This document shows, in pieces, positions 34,901 through 40,500 of a stretch of DNA of 64,000 nt. The DNA is taken from positions 4,815,427 to 4,879,426 of the forward strand of contig OZ025882.1 in NCBI GenBank assembly GCA_964019415.1. Direction: 5' to 3'. This DNA comes from Ianthella basta (lineage: Eukaryota > Porifera > Demospongiae > Verongiida > Ianthellidae). The position numbers were made by a program, and so were the translations under genes. Numbering within the stretch: position 1 is the stretch's first letter; each line of letters starts with the position of its first letter. The notes under the pieces were generated by a model, which worked only from the letters and a program-made list of their open reading frames with translations, searched no databases and was not told where the DNA came from.

Positions 34901-35152
34901 AACATATACGTATATAGCTTCATCCATGTAGGTGTAGTTATAGAATGTACCTATATCATTATTGTATGCAATGTTTCTGTTAACATTAGGCTGAAGGATT
35001 GCCTACTTTATTGTGACAGCAATGTGCAAGAGTTGGATGATGAATGGGTGGAAAACCTTCCTGGTGAGATCTTGGTGAAGCATGCCGTCCACATGTGGCA
35101 CATCACTGTGCAACACCAAGACAAGCTACTGCAAGAAGGCCGTATGTATTAA
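3018..35152 (+). CDS. RNF213: Gene A: RNF213-like AAA-ATPase/E3 ubiquitin ligase, 3' half (41 exons), RING-less
   Basis: Exons read from splice sites with matching phase: 3018-3161, 3333-3516, 3633-3715, 4157-4295, 4397-4504, 4657-4742, 7536-7703, 7799-7907, 18854-19197, 19427-19929, 20055-20158, 20946-21333, 21403-21566, 22762-22962, 23039-23223, 23302-23407, 23585-23688, 23781-23825, 24402-24638, 25028-25163, 25235-25657, 25780-25899, 26001-26093, 27009-27062, 27146-27340, 27437-27512, 27628-27662, 27738-27835, 29594-29744, 30226-30409, 30502-30587, 30708-30759, 31442-31614, 31760-31913, 31987-32073, 32133-32397, 33124-33409, 33697-33891, 33968-34048, 34125-34297, 34990-35152. This gives 2,226 residues plus stop TAA. 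The order of conserved blocks follows vertebrate RNF213 from the end of AAA3 to the C-terminus. The 5' part lies outside the window. The exon 11 donor (20158) is the least certain junction. No canonical RING motif is encoded, but the RZ finger is present. Confidence 0.88.
5255..5500. repeat. Dispersed repeat family 1, copy 1
   Basis: It shares ordered blocks with 59010-59260, including ATGAAGAGGCATAGC, CCAATCTTCGCCAAAC and GAAGAGTA, in the same orientation. Both copies are intronic, one in each RNF213-like gene. No coding capacity is seen. Confidence 0.7.
5910..6534. repeat. Dispersed repeat family 2, copy 1 (Helitron-like 3' end)
   Basis: Similar to 26250-26905. Shared blocks include ACTTGATA, GCCAGTTAAGGGAG, TAGCTGCCCTGCAGCC and CCATAAGAATGTGA. 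It ends with a short hairpin (GCAGG-TTTT-CCTGC) directly before CTAG at 6530-6533, the form expected for a Helitron terminus. It is non-autonomous, with no Rep/helicase reading frame. Confidence 0.6.
8340..8545. promoter_or_regulatory. Harbinger 1 left end: inverted repeat and subterminal motif array
   Basis: After the terminal repeat come repeated GTGACGG/GACGGTGAC motifs in both orientations, a second GCGGTCACACTACG at about 8399-8412, and a perfect TGACGTCA at 8383-8390. The motif arrays are probable binding sites for transposase or Myb partner. The Myb gene's start codon follows at 8546, so this end is probably also its promoter. Confidence 0.65.
9204..9471 (+). repeat. 5' LTR of the Gypsy element
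   Basis: 268 bp, TG...CA ends. It contains a short tandem repeat (TCATGTAACAATGTG twice), a TATA-like TCTATAAAAG and a polyadenylation-type CAATAAAG, so promoter and polyA signal both lie inside. Confidence 0.95.
9474..9491 (+). promoter_or_regulatory. Primer binding site
   Basis: TGGTGTCAGAAGTGGGAT, two bases after the LTR, is complementary to the 3' end (including CCA) of a tRNA-Leu as I recall it from animals. Reverse transcription would be primed here. Confidence 0.8.
9496..10767 (+). CDS. gag: Gypsy Gag polyprotein
   Basis: 423 residues starting five bases after the primer binding site, ATG in a usable context. The N-terminus is a coiled coil (Gln/Glu-rich, residues about 5-110). The retrotransposon Gag core follows (AWDAYHAQFELLAEMNRW and onward, about 170-330). 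A single CCHC zinc knuckle C390-x2-C393-x4-H398-x4-C403 lies near the C-terminus and would bind the element's RNA. Gag forms the particle in which reverse transcription occurs. The last 67 bases overlap pol, which is in the -1 frame, so pol is probably made by -1 frameshifting. The frame is intact. Confidence 0.95.
   Translation: MSTRATTKMEALLEEVIQQNEKIVRRMDEQSEQISEHLRMLSQQQSERVDGIAQKQKETEQEVSAIAGDLSSVKLTVEGRLSAMESSVSGLTNQLRTEVGESRESLKQELRVELLRELGATPGLRPAARPFTPSDPNTEAIGGQTNRVGDTSAAGRTPLTPSVVQQRPAPFDGTLAWDAYHAQFELLAEMNRWDRSEKATYLAISLKGAAATVLTNLPPEKRHDYAALTTALDSRFGATHQTELNRMRLKSRTRHRDETLAELAEDVERLTRLAYPGATEDMIQVLAQDQFVDALVEEDVRLRIRQNKPVTLCDALRIALELESYQLASRQRVKYVREAQSLEDGYAVQQQVSTATAREDILQQLVDAIRGDASSLPFRRKPGRGNALTCWECGEKGHLRRECPRLQKKQQGGDTVSRPGNGQ
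10701..14588 (+). CDS. pol: Gypsy Pol polyprotein: protease, reverse transcriptase, RNase H, integrase
   Basis: About 1,295 residues in the -1 frame relative to gag; the first Met is probably not the true start. Domains in order: aspartic protease with DTGS at 72-75; reverse transcriptase with YLDD at 503-506; RNase H with DTDAS at about 649; integrase zinc-binding HHCC from His 902 to about Cys 942; integrase core with D971, D1031 and E1067 (D,D35E spacing); and a C-terminal GPY/F-like module (WQGPFTVIKRI). No chromodomain and no env are seen. All catalytic residues inspected are present and the frame has no stops, so the element could be mobile. Confidence 0.96.
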   Translation: MPSAAEEATGRGYSVPSGKRAVAGLAGQSSAGTSTAPIVEFDIFKTGSINSGGDSLTVPGTINGRPCELTVDTGSNISIVRPDILRGINHNLIHPVSSCLRTVTGERAPIHGKGLLHLGIGSLVVQQELWVADIHDECILGLDFLQSNGCQVNLRDQALVIGDEEFPLRKPSTSPRPNCCRVVLTKKVCLAPLAEAIVPVEVDPVHTDYRVGLLEQTQPSPFGSLLVGRTLVDLEKDRIPLRVMNLSHQPLTLKKGTEVAHCNLVSAIIVPDETISCEEPMENVRRTRSVEILPTHLRDLYNRSILGLEEAKHPEVHQLLCCYSDVFSTGPEDIGCTDLVKHHINTGQAAPVRQPPRRLPLAKREEAEKAVREMKERDVIEPSASPWSSPIVLVQKKDGGMRFCVDYRKLNDVTHKDSYPLPRIDDTLEALSGAKWFSALDLKSGYWQVQLDDNSKEKTAFSTGSGLWQFKVMPFGLCNAPATFERLMEQVLVGLPTSIALVYLDDILVPGRTFSQELANLRQVFERLREAKLKLSPKKCTLFQKEVNYLGHVVNEKGISPDPCKVEAVKSWPKPTTATEVKSFLGLCSYYRRFISFFADIAHPLHQSATVSPFEWTQEADDAFSKLKQMLTESPILAYPQLDVEFVLDTDASSTGIGAVLSQQVNGQERVVAYFSRALKAPERHYCVTRKELLAMVKAIRHFHAYLYGRKFRLRTDHSALRWLLNFRHPEGQTARWIESLQQYDFSVEHRPGVQHTNADALSRRPCLRDTCRHCERLESREWGNKPHDRITGQDVPQVATLALSGPEPTGGRSWENLREAQLCDPEIKPVLEWMERSKDKPSWEETASHPPATKVYCAQWESLKIFHGVLYRLWETPSGDATVRQLVLPKSLRREVLQELHNAPTSGHLGMAKTLSRVRERFYWLQCRRDVQEWCRSCDLCAQKRGPQRKPKAPLRTYNVGSPLERIAIDVLGPLPPTEAGNKYILVIADYFTKWVEAYPMVNQEAGTIAELLVQEFISRFGMPLIIHTDQGRNFESALFAEMCKLLDIQKTRTTPYHPQSDGMVERFNRTLEALLSKFVDHNQKDWDEHLQILLMSYRSAVHESTGCSPAKLMMGRELTLPVDLTFGRPEEEEPQTTVEYTNALHERLERVHDFARNHLKLVTDRMRQRYDSSPECHRLQPGDAVWLHNPQRTKGLSPKLQRPWQGPFTVIKRINDVVYRIKLSPTAKPKVVHRNRLWSYTGASPPTWFRAQEQTVSAPCTTTDPQADSVPRDSSSQPRRSSRTRRPPDRYHS
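14612..14628 (+). promoter_or_regulatory. Polypurine tract
   Basis: A purine-rich run including AAGGAGGGGAGAG lies directly before the 3' LTR. This is the usual plus-strand primer in LTR elements. Confidence 0.75.
14629..14896 (+). repeat. 3' LTR of the Gypsy element
   Basis: Same 268 bp as the 5' LTR with no difference seen by eye. It is followed by the CTGG target duplication at 14897-14900. Confidence 0.95.
15326..16651 (-). CDS. PIF/Harbinger transposase (DDE_Tnp_4 type), intact
   Basis: 441 residues if started at the second Met (MADIVLV, 16651, good Kozak context GAAAATGG); an upstream Met would add 20 residues. The DDE triad is D224 (in LDGTF), D312 (in ADAAFP) and E348 (in VEQAFGRLKG) with D35E spacing, all present. 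The N-terminus is hydrophobic (IVLVCIYLFSLFQ) before an Arg-rich stretch; the second Harbinger here has a similar start. The TTGTTTCAG before CTTGGCGG on the minus strand could be a 3' splice site, so the first residues may be intronic. The enzyme cuts and moves the transposon at TAA sites together with the Myb-like partner, whose gene is broken in this copy. Confidence 0.93.
   Translation of the reverse strand: MADIVLVCIYLFSLFQLGGGYAHRRNRLRRTLFTLLRQRCLRKSRESLLRLLFVPSLLAQPAFQDIIRSLRAPRRFWAAPRDHGFWEEDVCDMWRRMGRRYPDWEESQYLQHFRMSKDTFWYLSQTYGKYLEKETTHLRLALPHAKRLAIVLHWLAQASSFAQLAALYAIGKSTVVAVVHQGVDVLRAKFVPEAIRFPTGSELDQVMVDFEALCGLPCCGGALDGTFMPIRKPTDYGDTYFCYKRFCAIIVLGCVDARGIFTYVNAGRPGSVGDSYTYRHSTLWQKIRSGDWLAHSPKTIEGVQVSPFLVADAAFPLSATCMKCYEASDLPQKHSFNYSLIRTRRVVEQAFGRLKGRWKIMDGQCKINDPVFVRQVAMVCCALHNVCERHQCPFELGWLPDASAYADSIPANLQAHVVIGSAASVRDAIAKYIHRHRPAPH
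17512..17570. repeat. Inverted repeat, 19-bp arms
   Basis: GGTGGTCAATTTATAACAT at 17512 pairs with the complement at 17552-17570 with one difference. The 21-bp loop makes a stable hairpin, possibly a relic of a small foldback element. Confidence 0.7.
18287..18410. repeat. Short tandem repeats followed by their inverted copies
   Basis: About three copies of a 21-23 bp unit (AGCCACATCCTGGGTAATAT with variants) are followed by two units in inverted form (CACCCAGGATGTCC, GCCCAGAATGTCC). The whole block can fold back. Confidence 0.7.
18854..23688 (+). CDS. RNF213: Gene A exons 9-17: region between AAA core and E3 module
   Basis: Exon 9 (VIYECKALLVQMACPDALAR) matches the helical segment after AAA4. 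Exon 10 is the longest in gene A (503 nt). It carries IFIVSLPKTPGG, FASFQGGKWLCVHLDDLRSP and HHPLSELFYPG, which correspond to the RNF213 block containing a conserved W-x-HIDDLR type motif. Exons 12-17 contain FPFSWLFLSAIEDQF and similar helical repeats, as expected for the linker leading to the E3 shell. All junction phases agree. A related-family LINE fragment lies in intron 13. Exon 11 is short (104 nt) and poorly conserved, so its 3' boundary could be off. Confidence 0.82.
22194..22282. repeat. 39-bp inverted repeat at the LINE 5' junction
   Basis: The left arm 22194-22232 is the reverse complement of 22244-22282 with one mismatch and an 11-base spacer. The right arm is LINE coding sequence, so the left arm is an inverted piece of the same LINE. 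Confidence 0.9.
22244..22727 (+). pseudogene. 5'-truncated LINE fragment, same family type as 1-1646
   Basis: The translation resembles the C-terminal part of the LINE at the window start (TKMKVVNATMMPSLLYG; later QENWKGRLNEM, MEGRRPRGRPRMRW). It has an in-frame TGA and at least one frameshift. It ends with a 3' UTR and a long (GATT)n tail at 22699-22726. The 5' junction is a 39-bp inverted copy (see next entry). It lies in gene A intron 13, just before exon 14. Confidence 0.85.
23585..24638 (+). CDS. RNF213: Gene A exons 17-19: site where the RING finger should be, absent
   Basis: In vertebrate RNF213 a C3HC4 RING lies between a helix resembling the one in exon 17 (SLLKILRAVDDCVAKSFGL) and the helix in exon 19 (SFCKAVKMLFLEVVSVLCFG). 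Here those two are joined in phase through exon 18, a 45-nt exon encoding only the 15-residue stretch TIAARQASTKTASK plus split codons. Introns 23689-23780 and 23826-24401 were read in three + frames. They contain no Cys-x2-Cys pairs arranged as a RING; the only CxxC spots (near 23840 and 23913) lack the following Cys-His pattern. The RING of about 45-70 residues therefore appears lost. A missed distant exon or an assembly gap cannot be fully excluded. Confidence 0.75.
24402..27340 (+). CDS. RNF213: Gene A exons 19-25: E3 shell before the RZ finger
   Basis: The exons encode helical E3-shell sequence. Recognisable pieces are NPVVRSVLLQLIL (vertebrate counterpart TPVIRSVILKLLL), LYTLVIRCLE, LARDP-like helices in exon 21 (141 codons), DHFVICGDAYLEMREAL in exon 22 and MVQPFVAILMNPHAL in exon 25. 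For exon 25 the acceptor at 27145 was chosen over the one at 27167, because only the first keeps the frame open. Introns here are short except 26094-27008, which holds a dispersed repeat. Confidence 0.82.
26250..26905. repeat. Dispersed repeat family 2, copy 2
   Basis: In intron 23 of gene A and similar to 5910-6534 across several blocks (GCCAGTTAAGGGAG, GCTGCCCTGCAGCCGAAGAGC, ACTACTCTTGCAGCCC). It has an extra internal segment and ends in GGTATTCCGTTAG at 26905, a variant of the CTAG end seen in copy 1. Confidence 0.65.
27437..27835 (+). CDS. RNF213: Gene A exons 26-28: RZ-type zinc finger
   Basis: Exon 26 encodes YLPTMPEDNLLEA, matching the conserved LPTMPEDLL of vertebrate RNF213. The RZ finger follows at once. 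Exon 27 is a 35-nt microexon carrying CPNGHPYAIGD. Exon 28 carries CTRPVVQAMCKTCGAGIGG. The pattern Cys-x3-His-x6-Cys-x8-Cys-x2-Cys with the trailing GxxIGG is the RZ signature shared by RNF213 and ZNFX1. In mammals this finger is required for RING-independent ubiquitylation of bacterial lipopolysaccharide. All Cys and His ligands are intact here, so the ligase function may be kept. The finger is split over two exons with phase-matched junctions. Confidence 0.9.
27836..29593. other. Gene A intron 28, no recognised gene
   Basis: 1.76 kb. It contains an inverted pair (28699-28724 with 28816-28847; core CCATGTGGGGGC) flanking about 100 bases, possibly a foldback element. An open frame around 28117-28431 (Cys/His-containing) has no recognised family. 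Confidence 0.55.
29594..35152 (+). CDS. RNF213: Gene A exons 29-41: C-terminal domain and stop
   Basis: Thirteen exons follow the vertebrate C-terminal domain in order: RQETGYLLGSS after the RZ finger, VLMVLHGITHYLAE, HPLMHTFLHEEPFLKALQFL (LWHFLQKEAELRLVKFL in vertebrates), GLCSLALVDFL, DSIILTHCRYSLTFGKGQ, PLMVYTSDIIRRDVF, TLQHILSLWETLALEKA and a final LPGEILVKHAVHMWHITVQ. The stop TAA is at 35150-35152, and the protein ends at nearly the same point as vertebrate RNF213. Intron 31 contains a poly-C run just before its acceptor. No AATAAA was found close after the stop. Confidence 0.85.
34505..34878 (+). mobile_element. Non-autonomous Helitron-like element
   Basis: It begins TCTAATGTATAAAGCTGAAAG and continues with GTGTGTGTGTCCGCGATATG, and ends GGCAGGCCTCTCTGCTAGT with a small hairpin (GCAG...CTGC) before CTAG. 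TC start, hairpin and CTAG end are Helitron features. No target duplication, as expected. The base before TC is G rather than A, which weakens the call. It lies in gene A's last intron. Confidence 0.5.
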
Positions 35153-35499
35153 TTAAGTATTATATGCTGCTGTAGTGTTACTATTAGTTACTAGTTATAG
35201 CTATACACACAAAAGACACATTAAGAGCAGCATTGAGTAAAAACTGTTACTGCATTTCATTACACTAGGTGAGTGACTAGTTTATTGGTAGGAAAATATG
35301 ACTCACTGCTTACCTGTAGTAGATTTATTTCTTGAGTTCTAACATTATGCCACTGATTAGTTAGTGAGTTCTTCAGTTCTAGAGTTGTTCTACTAGGCTT
35401 CCCGCATTGTCATCGGTTGCCAATGATGCGGACATCATCAAGAGAACAGAGAAAAGTCAATTTTGATTAGATTACAGAATGGTTTTGGATCTATAAAAC

Positions 35500-35613
35500 T
35501 TAAATGTCACCCAAATGGTGTCCATGAGGATTTAGACAACTCAGCTCATGGGCATTTTGCACCCTCGAGCTTTGTGCTCTAAATCCCACAGACACCTCTT
35601 GGGCGGCATTTAA
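35500..35613. repeat. Hairpin MITE family 3, copy 1
   Basis: Starts TTAAATG..ACCCAAATGG and ends in the complement. Inside is CTCGAGCTTTGTGCTCTAAAT. Related copies at 51023-51134, 51868-51980 and 58562-58676. Confidence 0.7.
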
Positions 35614-35901
35614 CTGTTACATAATTTAGCTAGCTACAAAATATTTATACTGGAAGCTTAAGGGGCCAGCAGAGGGTAAGGGTGGGCCACCAGTGGGATA
35701 GGGAGTGGGGCCAGGAGTGGGGTAGGGGGCGGCTGGGGCCACCTGCATGTTGTGGTACTATAATCCCCTGAGGATACCACCTGGGGTGTTGTACAGTGGG
35801 GTGGGACAATTGTCATGGTTATATAATTGTCTCCCACCTCTTGAACACCGGAGGGATTGCCTATATTCTCCTTGACTTAATGCCTAATAATTATTATGTA
35901 G

Positions 35902-35983
35902 CCTCATACCCATTCCCAATTTCCATTCCAACTTCCGCTTTCCCAAGTGGAAGTTGGAATGGAAGTACGGAATGGGTACGAGG
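35902..35983. repeat. Imperfect hairpin, about 38-bp arms
   Basis: CCTCATACCCATTCCCAATT and the following TCCATTCCAACTTCC pair with the downstream GGAAGTTGGAATGGAAGTAC and GGAATGGGTACGAGG. Confidence 0.75.
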
Positions 35984-37359
35984 ATATAATTATACTTAAT
36001 GAGAGACAGTAGCTGCTTGGGCAAGAATTTCATGCTATATATAGCATCTCTAACCTGCATGCCATGTACATATGCAGTAAGCATGCAATGAAACACGTGT
36101 AGTCACACACACACAATATATAATTATTTGCATACACACGCCACATACATACACACCACTGATGATGGGAGCTATATATTGTGTCCTCGATCAACAAGCA
36201 CATACACACATACACACAAATTTAAAGTGAAAGTGAAGGTTATAATGGCTGGAGGGAAACAAACTGGGAGTGAGTTGGAGGATGGATATGTGGAGCTAGG
36301 AAAAGGATTGAAGGATTATATAGGAGGGTCCTGGGGTGGATCCAGACAGGACAATAATATATATATATGGATGGGCTATCAGAGGGCAGATGCAGTTAGC
36401 TGAAATGTGCTATTATATAGTGGGTATGTTTGCGATGTATATAAATTATAGTTTATAGGTGCTGTTCAGCACGGCAGCTCAACAATGCATGCTATACCAA
36501 TATAGGACGTGTATATGTATATGTGTGCCTACATAATATGCAGGTACATACACATGCATGTCGACCATGTGCTGTCTCCCTGGTGTATTTCATATGAGAG
36601 TTGGTACATGGAGTCAGAAAGCTACTCCCAAAAAACTGCATGCATGTGGATAGAAATTCTGCAATTAATTTTGCAACCTGCAATTCTTGGACCAATTAAT
36701 GTAGAAAATGCATATGGGATCGGCCCCATAGTAAAGGGGCTCTTAACATGGCCTGGCCTCCCAATTAATTACTTGTGTATGTATATACTAATTCTCTATA
36801 TGCTGGAAGCATGATGAAACCTTACCAGTGTGGCCATGGGGCCTGCTGCAGTCATAACACCAGCCCACTTCCCACCATGGGCCACCACAAGGAATGAGAC
36901 TATCATAACACCAACCCACTGGGCGTGTCCTAATAAAAGGTCTCAGGAATTCATGACCTGTTCCTGCTAATTGTTTACTTAATAAAACTTGTACATACTG
37001 TACACAGCATTGGTATACCCCCAAGAGTGGCAGCTACATGCATATGTAGCTACTCTTGACAGCTATTATACTACAGTGGATTAGGCCAACCAATAAGTGA
37101 GTAGGTGGCTCATTTCATTGCTGTGCACTTTTCGAGTTTACAGCAAACAGTGCTTGTGGCCCGCTCCTTCTGTTCATCTAGCTACTTCTTCACTCCTTAG
37201 CTACCACCCTGCCTCGCTCACTCCTGAAGTACGTAGTGTGCAACCATAGATTTTACTATCTATGGTGCAACCCATATCCTGTTACACATACACGCCGTTG
37301 TACCACAGGGGAATCCCCGGCGCCAGGCTGCCCTATTCCTCGAACTACGTACTGCTTCT

Positions 37360-37368
37360 CCGGAAGTG
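37360..37368 (+). promoter_or_regulatory. ETS/GABP-type site in probable gene B promoter
   Basis: CCGGAAGTG, a consensus ETS site, lies about 200 bases before the gene B start codon in a stretch with several CG dinucleotides and no TATA box. This suggests a TATA-less promoter. Function is inferred. Confidence 0.4.
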
Positions 37369-37563
37369 TACCTCCGAATCTAGAGATCGCGTAGTCTGGA
37401 CGAAACGGCGAGGTTCTGTGCCGATTACTTAAAGGTATTTATTGGTACGTTACTTCAGGCGTCTTTCTCTTGCTGCAAAGATCAACCCAGCTTTAAACTA
37501 ATCGCAAGACACCACCGGATAGCTAGCAGCTAATCCGCCCAGCCAGCGCAAGGGTTGGTAGCA

Positions 37564-40500
37564 ATGGCGGAACGTGTCATTGATCCAGGAGGAGGAGAAT
37601 CAGCCAAGCCCAAGGATGACCAGACTCGCCTAATTGGGAATTTGAAGAGGGAAAAGGTAACCGCGTTTAACATGGTATTGTGAGTGCTCACATGCAACTT
37701 TAAATTGTTTCCCCCTTTTGTGTAGCTATTAGAGTTACGGCTTGAAGAAGTCGGTCCTTAAGTTGTTTTGTAGGTGCTTCGTTGTCTTGTTTTCTTATCT
37801 GTCGCTCGTTTTAGCTTTGCAACCGAGACAGTGATGATTTGCCTACCTTATGTGGTAAACCGTCGCGTTTCCCCGGACTGATGCCTTTGTAGCTAGTTTA
37901 AATAAACGAGCAACTACTCCTTACGCGATTATCACGAATCACCACTGCGTTTTCTTTTAGTGCTTACCACTGTACATGTCAAAGACAAATGGCATAGCTA
38001 CAGTGCCATAGCTAAGATTGTTGTGAAGTTATCACAGTGAAAAATTGGGTTGCTTTTGTATTTACTTCTTACCTGTGCGGCTCTGTCTCTATCTGCACAG
38101 GGAGGAGAGGACAGAGCCCAGTCTCCACAAGTTAATGCCATCTCTGTACCACGAGTATCGGTCAAAGAGGAAGGTAACTATAATTATCAATCAATCAATG
38201 ATTATTAAAGTGCACCATGCCCATTGGCACTAGGGCACAGATTGGCCCCATACACATAACAGGCAAAATGAATACTCATGAACCTGCAGTAGGGGTACCC
38301 AAATCTTGCATGCCACAGACATACAATGATAGGCAGCAGTTCATAGTTGTGACATGCAGCAGACAGCAGGGTACTGCATGCCCTTGTCAATGTGTCATCT
38401 CATCCAGGCCTCCAATAGTACTCGTTGGGATTTCCAAGCTTCACACCTCATCAACCGATGTCCTACATATTCCACTTCACCACTGTCACATTCCTTACAC
38501 ACTCTCTCCTGTCTGGTCACCCCCTCCATCTTCCCGCCTCAATATGAAAACCTGCTGTGCCTCCCCTCAGTTTCATCATCATCCTCCTGCCCGCCCTCCT
38601 CACCACTCTCACACACTCCGATCACTCTCCCAACCTTACAATCCTCTTTAGCACCTCCAGCTTAGGCTTCATTTCCATCTCCTGATCCCATTCCTTCCAC
38701 ACTTTCCTCCAAGTAATGGCCTCCAGTATCTCCCTCACTTCCACATCCAACACCTCCTTAAGTACCTCCACATTAACACTATATTAGAATATATTGTATA
38801 TAACTATATTAGCTTTTAGGGGATGTATTCTATTGGCACATGCTAATATTAGGGGTCAAACGAATATTCTATATTAAGTTCGACTATTCGTTGCTTTCAA
38901 CAAACGAATATTCGAATACCCCGGTATTCGTTCCACCAGAAAAAGTTACCAAATATAGTGGTTTTCTTGAAGTGATTACCGGAAGTGAGAGGAGAAAGAC
39001 TGGTGAAGAGCAGAACAGGTGCATTTGACCTGACAAATTACATTTTTCTGCTGTCTCTGCGTAATCCATGAAAGTTAGGGAGTGTTTCATTCCATAGATA
39101 AGCTACCGAGCGAATATTCGACTATTCAGTTATTCATTCAACCCTTAGTTAATATCAGTGAATGGGATTATACTGACAGTCTACACAGCAACTGGTTTCA
39201 CTGACTCATCCAATGGCACACTTTCCAACTACTCATGTTTGCTTCCTGTTAAACCCCTTTCACACGGACCGTTATTCCGGATTATAGAACCGGATTCGCA
39301 TCCGGATTAGATCCGGTTTGTGTTCACACGGACGATTTTCGCTGCTGGCCACTGGTGAACAGTTAATTTCTGGCAACATGGCGTTGGAAGAGATTCTTTT
39401 AATCCTGGTGTTGTTTTGGCTGTGCGCAAAGATAGGGAGGAGGCGGCGAGCTAGAGGACGACGGGCAACTGCAGTACAGAACACACTCTATGCGGTAATG
39501 GGGTTGCAGCGACAAATGCTGGTCTGCGCAAGTTTAGCGAGTGCGCGATGTCTCTTACAAGGTACAAGAGCGGATAGGTCAATGTGGGTTAAGCACAGGA
39601 GCGCGGCATTCTTTAAAGATATCGTTCCTGGTTGGAGTGATCACGACTTTAAGTGCAATTTCCGGGTTAGTCATGCAACATTTCGCTACTTAGTTAGCGA
39701 ATTGCAGCCTGTTCTGCGTAAGCAGCATTTCTTGCGTAGTCCCATTCCAGTAGACCAGCGAATCGCTACCACTGTGTGGCGATTAGGTACCAATGTTGAA
39801 TACAGGACCATTAGTCACCTGTTTGGCATTGGCCTTTCCACTGTGTGTTGCATTGTCCATCAAGTCTGCAATGCAATTGTGAGAATTCTTGGACCACGTT
39901 ACATACGAATGCCACAAGGAGAGAACATTGTAGTTGTTGTAGATGGATTCCTCCAACGGTGGCAATTTCCACAATGTGGCGGAGCCATTGGTGGGACACA
40001 CATTCCCATCATTGCCCCTAAAGATCACCCCCTGGACTACTGGAACAGGAAACAGTTTCACTCAATTGTAATGCAAGCAGTTGTTGATCAACAGTACCGT
40101 TTTATGGATATCTACATAGGTTGGCCTGGCAGTACTCATGATGCTCGTGTACTGGCTAATTCAGATGTTTTTGAAAAAGGTGAAGCTGGGACTCTCTTTC
40201 CCAACAAACAAAGACGAATTTGTGGGAAAGATGTTCCCTTGCTCTTACTTGGTGACCCTGCTTATTCTCTTCTCCCATGGATGATGAAACCGTATTCGAA
40301 TTGTGGAAGACTAACAGCACGACAGACAACATTTAATTACCAGTTGAGTAGAGCTCGGTTTGTGACCGAAAATGCCTTTGGTCGTTTAAAGGGCAGCCTT
40401 TTGAAATGAAATGACACGGATTTGAAGTATGTTGTGCAACAGGTAGCAGCCTGTTGTACGCTGCACAATGTCTGTGAGATTCATGGCGACAGCTTTGATG

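Larger units (their letters stand above)
35153..37563. other. Intergenic region between gene A and gene B
   Basis: 2.4 kb. It holds a hairpin MITE (35500-35613), a GGGG-rich stretch near 35670-35750, an inverted repeat (35902-35983), and the probable promoter and 5' UTR of gene B. No coding exon is recognised. Confidence 0.7.

Noticed and set aside
38045-38233. Frame with Met start overlapping gene B exon 2 in another frame
   Set aside because: Exon 2 in the phase that links exons 1 and 3 gives a continuous protein; this frame does not.
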